Source of the DNA: Caloranaerobacter sp050286925
Lineage (GTDB): Bacteria; Bacillota; Clostridia; Tissierellales; Thermohalobacteraceae
Assembly (NCBI RefSeq): GCF_050286925.1
Contig: NZ_JBFWFX010000004.1
Span: forward strand, 62,001-126,000
Direction: 5' to 3'
DNA length: 64,000 nucleotides
Positions 53,209-61,910 of this stretch are shown here, piece after piece. Made by a program: the position numbers and the translations under genes. The notes below the pieces were generated by a model that saw nothing but the letters and a program-made list of their open reading frames with translations, was not told where the DNA came from and searched no databases. Every line of letters begins with the position of its first letter. Within the stretch, counting starts at the first letter, position 1.

Positions 53209-54740
53209 TGTAGAAGTTTTTTAAGTAAAAAGGGAGGAAGGCCTTTAATTAATGTTAATATTAAGAAATAAGTCAAACCACCTACAAATAGGCATACTAA
53301 GAAATTTATATAGTTTTGTGTGTTTAACGATCTAAGGTAATTATAAATAATTAGTATTACTGCAGTCATACCAACTGAAGATATTATGGGTTTTATTATA
53401 TAGTCTGTGGTATTAAAATTAATTTTCATTATCCTTATTATACTAATATAATGTAAAAGACTAATGATAATTGTTGCTGAAATAAAGCCTAGGAAAAAAC
53501 CTTTAATACCAAATATTGGGTTACCCACTAGAAAATATGTTGATGATATTTGAATTAACATTCCTATTAAATAATTTATTGTTGCTATTACTTGTTTTCC
53601 TAAGCCATGAAGTATACCAGATAATACATGTTGCAGGGATAAAAATATTGTTGAATAACCGAGTATACCCAAGTAAATACCTACAATTTTATCATCGTAA
53701 AAGAACATAGCTATAGGCTCTGAGAAAAAGATATATATAAATGTTAGAGGTATAGAAATTAATAAAGTTATTCTCAGAGATAATAGAATATCGTTTTTAA
53801 TCATTTTGTATCTTTTTAAAGCTAATTCTTCAGAGAGATTCGGAATAATGTTTATTACAAGAGCTGATGTAACGATATATGGTAGAAATAAAATGGGCAT
53901 TGACATTCCAATAACTCTACCAAAAATTGAAATAGCTTCTGCTTGGCTGTATCCTGCTGCTATTAGTCTTTGAGGAATTAGTACTGCATTTATAAGTTGC
54001 ATTGATACATTAATTAATCTAGATATGGTTATAGGTACTGATATATAGAAAATTTGTGAAATTATCTGTATAGTATATACAGGTTTTGATGAACTTATAG
54101 CTTTATTTTCACCAAAAAGTTTATAGTTTAGTATCATCCAAATTAAACCTGCAATTTCTCCAATACTTATTCCACAAACTGCTATAAAAGCTCCTAGTTT
54201 CGAACTGACTGGATACATATAATAGATTATTCCCAGTACAAAAGCAATTCTTACTATTTGTTCTATTATTTGAGCTATACCAGCTGGGCTAATTTTTTTC
54301 ATACCGTAAAAATATCCTCTGAATACTGACGAAATTGAAATTATTAGTACTGCCGGTGCTAACATAATTATGCTTTTATTTATTTCTTTATTTTTAAGAA
54401 TTTTTAATGAAATATAGTCGCTGCCTATTAAAATGATTAAACTCAGAACAAGAGCTATTAAAAAAGTCATAAATAGGGCGATTTTAAAAATCTTTTTTGC
54501 ACTTTTTAAATTATACATAGAATTCTGTTTAGCAACTAATTTTGATACGGCTATAGGAATACCAGCAGTAGTAATAGTTATGAAGAACATAAGAACTGGG
54601 AATACCATTTGAAATAGCCCTATGCCTTCTGGCCCAATAAGTTTTGATAAAATTATTTTGTAGCAAAAACCTATAAATCTAACTATGAAATTTACAGTTG
54701 CAAGAATTATTGAACCGTATATGAAGCTATTTTTTTTCAA
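53199..54740 (-). CDS. spoVB: Stage V sporulation protein B-like flippase
   Basis: The 513-residue protein has about 14 membrane helices and starts MKKNSFIYGSIILATVNFIV with KLIGPEGIGLFQMVFPV, the SpoVB pattern of the MOP/MurJ-like superfamily. In Bacillus SpoVB is needed for spore cortex formation, probably by moving peptidoglycan precursors. It is convergent with the 6S RNA gene. Confidence 0.9.
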   Translation of the reverse strand: MKKNSFIYGSIILATVNFIVRFIGFCYKIILSKLIGPEGIGLFQMVFPVLMFFITITTAGIPIAVSKLVAKQNSMYNLKSAKKIFKIALFMTFLIALVLSLIILIGSDYISLKILKNKEINKSIIMLAPAVLIISISSVFRGYFYGMKKISPAGIAQIIEQIVRIAFVLGIIYYMYPVSSKLGAFIAVCGISIGEIAGLIWMILNYKLFGENKAISSSKPVYTIQIISQIFYISVPITISRLINVSMQLINAVLIPQRLIAAGYSQAEAISIFGRVIGMSMPILFLPYIVTSALVINIIPNLSEELALKRYKMIKNDILLSLRITLLISIPLTFIYIFFSEPIAMFFYDDKIVGIYLGILGYSTIFLSLQHVLSGILHGLGKQVIATINYLIGMLIQISSTYFLVGNPIFGIKGFFLGFISATIIISLLHYISIIRIMKINFNTTDYIIKPIISSVGMTAVILIIYNYLRSLNTQNYINFLVCLFVGGLTYFLILTLIKGLPPFLLKKLLHKK

Positions 54741-54924
54741 ACTATCACCCCAAAATATTTGCTGTATTATACATATTTTGTTTAAAGGAATAATATTACT
54801 GAAGATATATTGTTTTTAAAAATTTAACATTTATTTAGGAAACTAAGAATATGTTTAAGAAATGTGACAAAGATTAAGAATAGAATTATTAAGATAAAAA
54901 ACTAATTAAAAGGAGATGCATAAT

Positions 54925-55167
54925 ATGGAGTTAGTTTGTCCACTCTGTAATGGCATGTTAAATTATGAAATATATTGTTTAAAATGTGGCGATAGACTAA
55001 AAGATAAAGGGGCGATAGTGGATTACTTAGATGAATATAGTCCTTATCTATCAAATGATATAACACAACTTGTTGATGGAGTAGAACATGAAAAATGCTG
55101 CCATTTGTTTAAGTGTGAGAGATGTAATTTTGAAAAGAGAGTTGAAATAAATAGAGTAAGGATGTAA
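54925..55167 (+). CDS. Small zinc-ribbon protein
   Basis: Start ATG 54925 after AAAAGGAG; an ATG at 54916 touches that site. The 80-residue protein has CPLCN, CLKCGDR, CC and CERCNFEKR, consistent with one or two zinc ribbons. Function unknown. Its stop lies inside the terminator stem. Confidence 0.75.
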   Translation: MELVCPLCNGMLNYEIYCLKCGDRLKDKGAIVDYLDEYSPYLSNDITQLVDGVEHEKCCHLFKCERCNFEKRVEINRVRM

Positions 55168-55184
55168 AGAACCTTACTCTATTT
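55149..55184. terminator. Bidirectional terminator
   Basis: 13-bp perfect stem AAATAGAGTAAGG/CCTTACTCTATTT overlapping the end of the zinc-ribbon gene and the end of the PHP gene. Confidence 0.8.
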
Positions 55185-55974
55185 TAATAAACTGAGGTTT
55201 TCTATTTTTGTATACGGTTATATATCTATAGCCAATACTTTTCAATAATTCAATAGCTTCTTTATAATGAGCACATATATCTCCTGGTTTATGAGCATCA
55301 GAGCCAAAAGTTATTATTTCTCCACCTAGGCTTTTATAAAGTTTGAGTATATCAGTATTTGGGTGAAAACTACCTATACCATATCTGATTCCTGAAGTAT
55401 TAATTTCGATTCCTTTTCCCAATTCGATAATTTTATTTAAAACTGTTTCAATAACATCTAAGTATTCTTTTATCTCTAAAGTTTTTTCCATAAAGTTTTG
55501 GTATCTTTCAATAAGATTAATATGACCTATAACATCAAAGTCCATAAGAGCATCAATACATAAAAGAAGTTCCTCATAGTATTCATAATAGACATCTTTT
55601 ATGTTTTTATCTTTATAAAAAGTACCTTCATGGATGCCTTTGCCTTTAGCAGTATGAATCGACATTATAATGAAATCGAAATTGTGTGTTTTTATAAATT
55701 CTTTCTTTTTTTCGGCAAGATGAGGTTGCATACCAACTTCTATGCCACTTAATACATCAATTATCCCTTTATAATTATACTTTAATCTATTAATTTCTTT
55801 AAAATAATCATTTGTATCAAACACAAAATCTATTAAATCGTCTCCATATTCAAAATCTAAATGGTCAGTAAAGCAAATTTGCTTAACTCCTTTTTGTAAA
55901 GCTCCTTTTAACATATCTTCCATTGTATATTTACAATCGCCTGAAAAGCTGCTATGAACGTGAAAATCGTACAT
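55174..55974 (-). CDS. PHP-domain histidinol-phosphatase-like protein
   Basis: The 266-residue protein has DFHVHSSFSGDCKYTMEDML, ICFTDHLDFEYGD, EVGMQPHL, DVIGHINLIERY and ITFGSDAHKPGD, the PHP metal ligands of the HisK/HisJ group. No histidine gene is nearby, so a histidinol-phosphatase role is possible but not shown. Confidence 0.85.
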   Translation of the reverse strand: MYDFHVHSSFSGDCKYTMEDMLKGALQKGVKQICFTDHLDFEYGDDLIDFVFDTNDYFKEINRLKYNYKGIIDVLSGIEVGMQPHLAEKKKEFIKTHNFDFIIMSIHTAKGKGIHEGTFYKDKNIKDVYYEYYEELLLCIDALMDFDVIGHINLIERYQNFMEKTLEIKEYLDVIETVLNKIIELGKGIEINTSGIRYGIGSFHPNTDILKLYKSLGGEIITFGSDAHKPGDICAHYKEAIELLKSIGYRYITVYKNRKPQFIKIE

Positions 55975-56180
55975 TTATATCACTCCTAATCGAATGTTTT
56001 TCTTTGACTATACACCTATATAATTATAACATAAATGCAGAAATAGTTAAGATTTAACTAAGTACAGATGTAATTATCGTATAGAAAACTTACAGTTTTC
56101 ACCAATATTATTACGTTAAATTAATAGTTATTAATATTCTGATAATTGAAATGGTTGTTAATAAATGGTATCATATATTT

Positions 56181-56293
56181 TATAATCTAATAGGAAATTA
56201 TATCCTTTTAGATTATGGATAATTTTAAATATAGTTTCCGTTTATGGATGCGACCAAAATATTCCTTATAATTTATTTAAGTTGAAGATTTTG
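56181..56293 (+). repeat. Dispersed two-hairpin intergenic element, copy C
   Basis: Forward orientation, more diverged than A and B: TAATAGGAAATTATAT, AGTTTCCGTTTATGGAT and CAAAATATTCC...GAAGATTTTGTTC. It ends 38 bp before the next gene. The rest of 55975-56331 shows no gene. Confidence 0.8.
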
Positions 56294-56331
56294 TTCTTAA
56301 AAAATACAAAGATTATTGAAGGAGGGGGAGC

Positions 56332-57972
56332 ATGAGCAGAAAGCCTAAATTTATGAAAACTATTTTTGCGCTTATACTTACAATTATTATTTTAATAGGA
56401 TTTCATACATACAATTATTTAAAAATTCAATCATTAAAATTTTCCAATGAATGGGGTAGGGGAATAGAAATAGGGGAATCTTTTATTAATAAAGAACCTA
56501 TTATTGGAACCTATAAAGATAATATACTAATAGCGACTTTCAATAAAGAAGGAAGACTTTTATGTTATTTAATGTCAAAAACAGGAAAAGTTTTAGAGAG
56601 TAATTTATCTAATATAGATATTAATATAAATAGGATTAAGAATATTTATTTATTTGAAAATAAGTTGTTTTATGTAAAAGATAATAAACTTAAAGTATCT
56701 TATTATGATGAAGGTACAGGATTTACTCAGTCAGTTGAATTGTTAGACAACATAAAAGGATTTACTTTAAGTAAAATACAAGATGAATTATATATTGGTA
56801 CATATAGTGATAAAAATATTGATATATATAAACTTGAAAATGATAAATTAAAAAGAATATATGAAATGAACAATAGATGGAATATAAAAAATATTCATTT
56901 AAAGGATATAAATGGCGGTAAGTATATATTTATTGTAGACAAAGTAGATTTAAACATTAACAATATACTATTAGTAAGGTTTGATAAATTAGATAATGAT
57001 ATTAGAAAAATAACGAATATTAAAAGTGGTTTTAATGCTGTAATTAGAGATATTAAAATCGAGATAGTAGATAATAAAATATTTTTGGTATATCCAATTA
57101 CTAATGCAAAAGGTGGAAATAGAGTTTATCTACAACTAGAAATTTTAGATGCAGAAACTTTCAAACCTGAAGTTAGTAGAAAAATCACAGATAGTCATAT
57201 AGACGGCGTAATAGCGTTAGGAGATAGTATATCTCTTTATAAAGATAATGGGAAAATTAAAATTATATGTTCGGGTATAAATATGAGAAATAAATATGCC
57301 ATGTATTCAGACATTTTTGAATTAGAGATTGATAAACAAGGCAATATATCGAATGTAGTTTTTATTTCTAATACTGGAGATCAGTCAAAAAGGCCTTCAT
57401 TTATAAGAACTAAATTTGGCGATTATTTAGCTTGGCTAGACATAGAGGTAAGTGGCTATAAATTGTTTATAAATAGCAAAAATAAAGATTTTATTTCAGA
57501 AAATAATAGATATACAAAAAACGATTATATAACTGCATTTTATAGAGCATTAGCATCTCCTTTTTATGCTTTAGCATTTGGATTTTTGAAGGGAATGGAG
57601 AGTTTCCTATATGTTCTAGTTATCTTTTTACCAGTAGAATTTATTCTTAGAAAATATAGAATTGATAAAGAAAATATTAAATTTAAGATATTTCTATCTT
57701 TATATATAGTTTTAAATTTATTGTTATTTAGAAGTACATTTTATAGTGGATATACAGTATTTTTCTTACCTAATTATCTTAAGTTTAAATTTGCTCCATA
57801 TATAATGCCATTAATTTTAAATTTAATTTCTGGAATTGTAATATATATTTTTTATAAAGAAAATAAGAATTTAAGTTATATTAGTTTTTTAATATTTTTT
57901 ATAGCTGTTAATATATACTTATCAAGTTTATTATATGTACCTTTTGCAATGACTAAAATAATACTTAAATGA
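56332..57972 (+). CDS. Membrane protein with external propeller-like domain, unknown function
   Basis: ATG 56332 after GAAGGAGGGGG. The 546-residue protein has a membrane helix at about 10-27, some 370 external residues with repeated short strands (ELYIGTYSDKNIDIYKLEN, NKIFLVYPITNAKGG), and then about four or five helices at 410-546. The middle suggests a beta-propeller, and the order anchor-propeller-membrane bundle is unusual. It lies 16 bp before the DUF4438 gene. Confidence 0.7.
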   Translation: MSRKPKFMKTIFALILTIIILIGFHTYNYLKIQSLKFSNEWGRGIEIGESFINKEPIIGTYKDNILIATFNKEGRLLCYLMSKTGKVLESNLSNIDININRIKNIYLFENKLFYVKDNKLKVSYYDEGTGFTQSVELLDNIKGFTLSKIQDELYIGTYSDKNIDIYKLENDKLKRIYEMNNRWNIKNIHLKDINGGKYIFIVDKVDLNINNILLVRFDKLDNDIRKITNIKSGFNAVIRDIKIEIVDNKIFLVYPITNAKGGNRVYLQLEILDAETFKPEVSRKITDSHIDGVIALGDSISLYKDNGKIKIICSGINMRNKYAMYSDIFELEIDKQGNISNVVFISNTGDQSKRPSFIRTKFGDYLAWLDIEVSGYKLFINSKNKDFISENNRYTKNDYITAFYRALASPFYALAFGFLKGMESFLYVLVIFLPVEFILRKYRIDKENIKFKIFLSLYIVLNLLLFRSTFYSGYTVFFLPNYLKFKFAPYIMPLILNLISGIVIYIFYKENKNLSYISFLIFFIAVNIYLSSLLYVPFAMTKIILK

Positions 57973-57988
57973 TAGGAGTGATTTATAT

Positions 57989-58852
57989 ATGCTAAATACA
58001 AATATTGATAAGTTAGTTAAACAATCAGTTCAAGGGAAAATCCATCATCCTATTCAGAACTTTCCTTATAGAATAAGTGGTGATGGTATTCCAAATGTAC
58101 TACCGGCTACTGGCGGTATAACATATAATGTAAAAGTAGGGGATTGTGCTTTTGGTTGGGTTGGTGATCATGTTGAGCCAGGAGTTAGCATACGTAATGA
58201 AAATAAAAATGAAAATGTAGCTTTAAATTTATTTGCTTGTATAGGTAATGAAGCAATAGTAATTTCTGGCGATTCTAAAGGGGCAAAAGGTTTTGTAACA
58301 GGTAAACATGGAGGTATTGATCATGTTCTCATCTATTTTAAAGAAGAAGATTTAGAAAAAATGGCTATAGATGATAAAATATTAATAAAAGCTTATGGAC
58401 AAGGACTTCAATTATTAGATTTTCCTGAAATAAAAATTATGAATATAGACCCTGATTTATTTTTAAAGCTAGGTATTAAGGAAACTGATGATGGAAAAAT
58501 AGAAGTACCTGTTGTAGCAGAAGTACCCCCATATTTAATGGGCTCTGGTATAGGTTCTTCTAATTCATTTAGTGGAGATTATGATATTATGACTTTAGAT
58601 AAAGAGGAAATTAAAAAATTGGGATTAGATAAACTAAGGTTTGGAGATTTGGTATTATTAAAGGATTGTGATAATACTTATGGTAGAGGATATCTTAAAG
58701 GAGCAGTTAGTATAGGAATTGTAATTCATAGTGATTGTATTAAGATGGGGCATGGACCTGGTATAACAACTATAATGACCTGTAAAAAAGAACTGATAAA
58801 GGGGAAAATTATGCCTGATGCAAATATAGCAAATTATCTTGGAATTAAATAA
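57989..58852 (+). CDS. DUF4438 protein
   Basis: ATG 57989 after ATAGGAGTGAT. The 287-residue protein has PYRISGDGIPNVLPATGGI, GVSIRNENKNEN, VTGKHGGIDHVLIYF and HSDCIKMGHGPG, matching my recall of the DUF4438 family known from Thermotoga. It has no signal peptide. The function of the family is not established. Confidence 0.8.
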   Translation: MLNTNIDKLVKQSVQGKIHHPIQNFPYRISGDGIPNVLPATGGITYNVKVGDCAFGWVGDHVEPGVSIRNENKNENVALNLFACIGNEAIVISGDSKGAKGFVTGKHGGIDHVLIYFKEEDLEKMAIDDKILIKAYGQGLQLLDFPEIKIMNIDPDLFLKLGIKETDDGKIEVPVVAEVPPYLMGSGIGSSNSFSGDYDIMTLDKEEIKKLGLDKLRFGDLVLLKDCDNTYGRGYLKGAVSIGIVIHSDCIKMGHGPGITTIMTCKKELIKGKIMPDANIANYLGIK

Positions 58853-58950
58853 TATAATTAAGCTTTTGCCTATAAATGATTATTATGTTATACTATGATT
58901 TGTTTTAGAATAATATTTTGAATACAAAAATTATGCAGCAGGTGATACGA

Positions 58951-59838
58951 ATGAAAAAAGTAAAAGTTATATATAATCCGTCTTCAGGAAGGCAGATAGT
59001 TCAAAGGAGAATAGATACAATTTGTAATATTTTAATGGATAATGGCTATTTAGTAGGTAAGTTTGCAACAAAAAAGAAAGATGACGCTTTTAATGAGACT
59101 GTAAAGTGCTGCAGGGAAGATTGGGATATAATAATTGCATGTGGTGGAGATGGTACAGTAAATGAAGTTGCAAATGGTATTGTAGTGGGCGGTAGAAAGA
59201 TACCTGTAGGTATTCTTGCTGCTGGAACTGTAAATGATTTTGCAAATTTCATGGATATACCAAGAAACGTGAAAGAGTTTTGTGATATGATATTAGCTGG
59301 TAAGACAATTGATGTAGATTTAGGAAAGGTAGGAGATAAGTACTTCGTAAATGTTGCAGCTGGTGGATTATTAACTAATGTTGCACATCAAGTACCATCA
59401 GAGTTGAAAACTGTACTTGGAAGAATGGCTTATTATATAGAAGGGCTTAAAGAAATACCTAGACAAAAGTTTAAACCAATAAAATTGACGATTGAAAGTG
59501 ATGAATATAATGCTACTGAAGATGTGCTATTATTTCTTATATCTAATAGTTCATCAATTGGAGGATTTAAAAAGCTTGCTCCAACGGCAGAAGTAGAAGA
59601 TGGTTACTTAGACTGTATAATAATAAAGAAGTCAGAAATTACTGATATAGTCTCTATATTTATAAATTTATTAAAGGGTGAACATATAAAACATCCAAAT
59701 GTAGTTTATTTTAAAACTAAAAGAATTAAAATTAGTACTGAGGATGAAGTACATGTTGATGTAGATGGAGAATATCTCGGAATGTTACCAGCTGTATTCG
59801 AGATAGCACCACAAGCGTTTAGAATTTTTGTAAGATAA
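58951..59838 (+). CDS. Diacylglycerol/lipid kinase family protein (YegS/DgkB-like)
   Basis: Start ATG 58951 (MKKVKVIYNPSSGRQ) with CAGGTGAT upstream; a TTG at 58918 adds 11 residues. The 295-residue protein has IIACGGDGTVNEVANGI and GILAAGTVNDFANFMDIP, the DAGK catalytic signature, and a C-terminal beta domain ending DVDGEYLGMLP. It phosphorylates a lipid; the substrate is not determined. Confidence 0.92.
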   Translation: MKKVKVIYNPSSGRQIVQRRIDTICNILMDNGYLVGKFATKKKDDAFNETVKCCREDWDIIIACGGDGTVNEVANGIVVGGRKIPVGILAAGTVNDFANFMDIPRNVKEFCDMILAGKTIDVDLGKVGDKYFVNVAAGGLLTNVAHQVPSELKTVLGRMAYYIEGLKEIPRQKFKPIKLTIESDEYNATEDVLLFLISNSSSIGGFKKLAPTAEVEDGYLDCIIIKKSEITDIVSIFINLLKGEHIKHPNVVYFKTKRIKISTEDEVHVDVDGEYLGMLPAVFEIAPQAFRIFVR

Positions 59839-59877
59839 AAATAAGGAGCTTTAGAATTGCTCCTTATTTTGATTTTT
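59838..59877. terminator. Bidirectional terminator
   Basis: AAAATAAGGAGC/GCTCCTTATTTT (12 bp, 59838-59849 and 59859-59870), then T-rich sequence, between convergent genes. Confidence 0.85.
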
Positions 59878-60259
59878 TTGATTCTTTGTTGACTTTTGTT
59901 TCATTTAAGGTTTTAGCAACTTCCATTTTACATGAACCTTCAAATACGGCATTTTCATCAACGATAAATGTTTTTACTTGAATATCTCCATATAATTTGG
60001 CTGTATTCGTTAATCTTAATAGTTCTTTTGAGATAATATTACCCTTAACTATACCTGATATAAAAATATTATTACATGTAATATTACCATTAATCTTTCC
60101 ACTTTCTCCAATAATAACATTTCCTTCGACGATTAGATCTCCTGTTAGCTCACCATCTAATCTTATTGTTCCTTTGCATTCAATTTTACCCTCAAGTTTT
60201 GTATTTTTACCAATGAGTGTATCGATCTTATCAAGTTTTGCTTCTTTTTTGTTAAACAT
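59864..60259 (-). CDS. Bactofilin
   Basis: The 131-residue protein has the repeated short strands of bactofilins: TKLEGKIECKGTIRLDGEL, LIVEGNVIIGESGKINGNI and IVKGNIISKELLRLTNTAK, which fold as a beta-helix and polymerise on the membrane. It starts 21 bp after the M23 peptidase stop, a common pair in cell-shape control. Confidence 0.92.
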   Translation of the reverse strand: MFNKKEAKLDKIDTLIGKNTKLEGKIECKGTIRLDGELTGDLIVEGNVIIGESGKINGNITCNNIFISGIVKGNIISKELLRLTNTAKLYGDIQVKTFIVDENAVFEGSCKMEVAKTLNETKVNKESKKSK

Positions 60260-60280
60260 TATGAATCGCTCCTTATAAAG

Positions 60281-61216
60281 TTATTCATAATTATCAATTA
60301 TATTTTTTGGGTTAACGGGTTTGCCATAGTATCTGATTTCAAAGTGTAAATGTGGTCCTGTACTTCTACCTGTATTGCCCATTTCAGCAATGACTTCTCC
60401 TTTTTTTACATGTTGCCCTACTTTTACAAGGAGTTTTTTGTTATGTCCATATATAGATTGATAACCATATCCATGACTGATTATTATGACTTTCCCATAC
60501 CCCCCATAATAACCCGCAAAAGTTACAACCCCACTTCCGGCAGCTCTAATTTTCGTTCCTGGTTTATTTGCTATATCTAATCCCTTATGAAACTCTCTTC
60601 CTTTACCAAATGGATTGCGTCTATAACCATACCCCGAAGTTATTTTACCTTTGGCAGGCATTAGATTCGGTTTAGCATCTAAATATTTTAGCTTTTTTTC
60701 TACATCTGCTATTAGTTTAATTAATTCTTCTTTACTACTATCTAAAAGTTTTGATAAATCATCCATTTGTGATGTTATGCTACTATCAAGTTCTTCTAAA
60801 ACTAGTTTTTCTTTAGAAAATAAATTTCCACTTCTTGAAGGATTTATTGCTTTTTTTTCTTTTTTATTATCTTTAATTCCGACCATGTTTTTGATTTTCT
60901 CTTGAAATTTAGAAATAGTATCGAGTTTTTCCTGTATTTCAGTAGTTTTTTGTCTCAAAGTTTCAATTTCAGCTTTTTGCTTTAGGTTTACATTATTTAC
61001 ATACTCTAGTTCATCGAGTTTTGCTAAATATTCATTTTTTAATTCTTGATAAGAATAAAATAGAAAAATAGTTGTAGATAAAGTGATAGTAATAAGAAAT
61101 ATTAAGAGTTTAGGAATCCATGTGGCTATTTTAAATTGTTTTATATTGTTAGAGTGGGGAATGATAAGTAAAGAGAAATATTTTGGCTTTTTTGTTTTAG
61201 TATGTATATATTTCAA
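60281..61216 (-). CDS. M23-family membrane-anchored peptidoglycan endopeptidase
   Basis: GAAAGGGGGGGAAGG precedes the start on the reverse strand. The 311-residue protein has one membrane helix (about 32-54), a coiled coil (about 57-110, and again 140-170), and a C-terminal LytM domain with FHKGLDIANKPGT, YGHN and HLHFEIR, so the zinc site is complete. It likely cuts peptide cross-links and may be positioned by the bactofilin. Confidence 0.92.
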   Translation of the reverse strand: MKYIHTKTKKPKYFSLLIIPHSNNIKQFKIATWIPKLLIFLITITLSTTIFLFYSYQELKNEYLAKLDELEYVNNVNLKQKAEIETLRQKTTEIQEKLDTISKFQEKIKNMVGIKDNKKEKKAINPSRSGNLFSKEKLVLEELDSSITSQMDDLSKLLDSSKEELIKLIADVEKKLKYLDAKPNLMPAKGKITSGYGYRRNPFGKGREFHKGLDIANKPGTKIRAAGSGVVTFAGYYGGYGKVIIISHGYGYQSIYGHNKKLLVKVGQHVKKGEVIAEMGNTGRSTGPHLHFEIRYYGKPVNPKNIIDNYE

Positions 61217-61410
61217 CCTTCCCCCCCTTTCGCTAAATAGTTAAGGTAAACAAAGTCACAGATTACTTATTCTATAAGTGTTTTATAAATCCTTCTTAGT
61301 ATTTTGAGAAAATTGTAGAAATTAATTTAGGAAAATATGTTATATGAAATTGCTTATTATTTTTGTGCAAAAGTTAAGGTTATTCTGTTGAACTACAATG
61401 TATCAAATGG

Positions 61411-61430
61411 TATTATTAACTATAGTAATA
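61411..61430 (+). promoter_or_regulatory. Candidate MarR operator
   Basis: TATTATTA-ACTA-TAGTAATA, 8-bp arms with one mismatch, 37 bp before the MarR gene. The size fits a self-regulating MarR site. Confidence 0.45.
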
Positions 61431-61466
61431 AAATTTAGAGTATCGAAATATTAGGAGGTATAAGAA

Positions 61467-61910
61467 ATGCGTAAACTTAATAATGTTGAAGCTATTGAAA
61501 AATATTTAAGAAAAATCGACTGCATAATAAAGAAAAAAGGAAGAGAAATTTTAAAAGATTATAATATAACAGGGCCTCAATTTAATGCACTTCAGTATTT
61601 GATAAGAGAAGGGAATTTGACGATAGGTGAGATAAGTGAAAGATTAGCTCTTGCATATAGCACAATAACGGATTTAGTTGATAGAATGGAAAAGAATGGT
61701 TTGGTTGTAAGAGTAAGAGATGATAAAGATAGAAGAGTGGTTAGAATAAAAGTGCTAGATAAGGGATTTGAAATATTGCAAAAGGTCCTTAATAGAAGAA
61801 TAGATTACTTAGAAAAGATGTTAAGTTCTTTTACAGAAGAAGAAAAGCAGTCTCTTGTTAAAAGTTTAGAAAAGTTATATATAGCTATGGAAAGAGAGGG
61901 GGAGTTATGA
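61467..61910 (+). CDS. MarR-family transcriptional regulator
   Basis: ATG 61467 after TAGGAGG. The 147-residue protein has the MarR winged helix: LTIGEISERLALAYSTITD then LVDRMEKNGLVVRVRDDKDRR. It overlaps the MATE gene by 4 bp (ATGA), so it probably controls that exporter in response to a toxic compound. Confidence 0.93.
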   Translation: MRKLNNVEAIEKYLRKIDCIIKKKGREILKDYNITGPQFNALQYLIREGNLTIGEISERLALAYSTITDLVDRMEKNGLVVRVRDDKDRRVVRIKVLDKGFEILQKVLNRRIDYLEKMLSSFTEEEKQSLVKSLEKLYIAMEREGEL

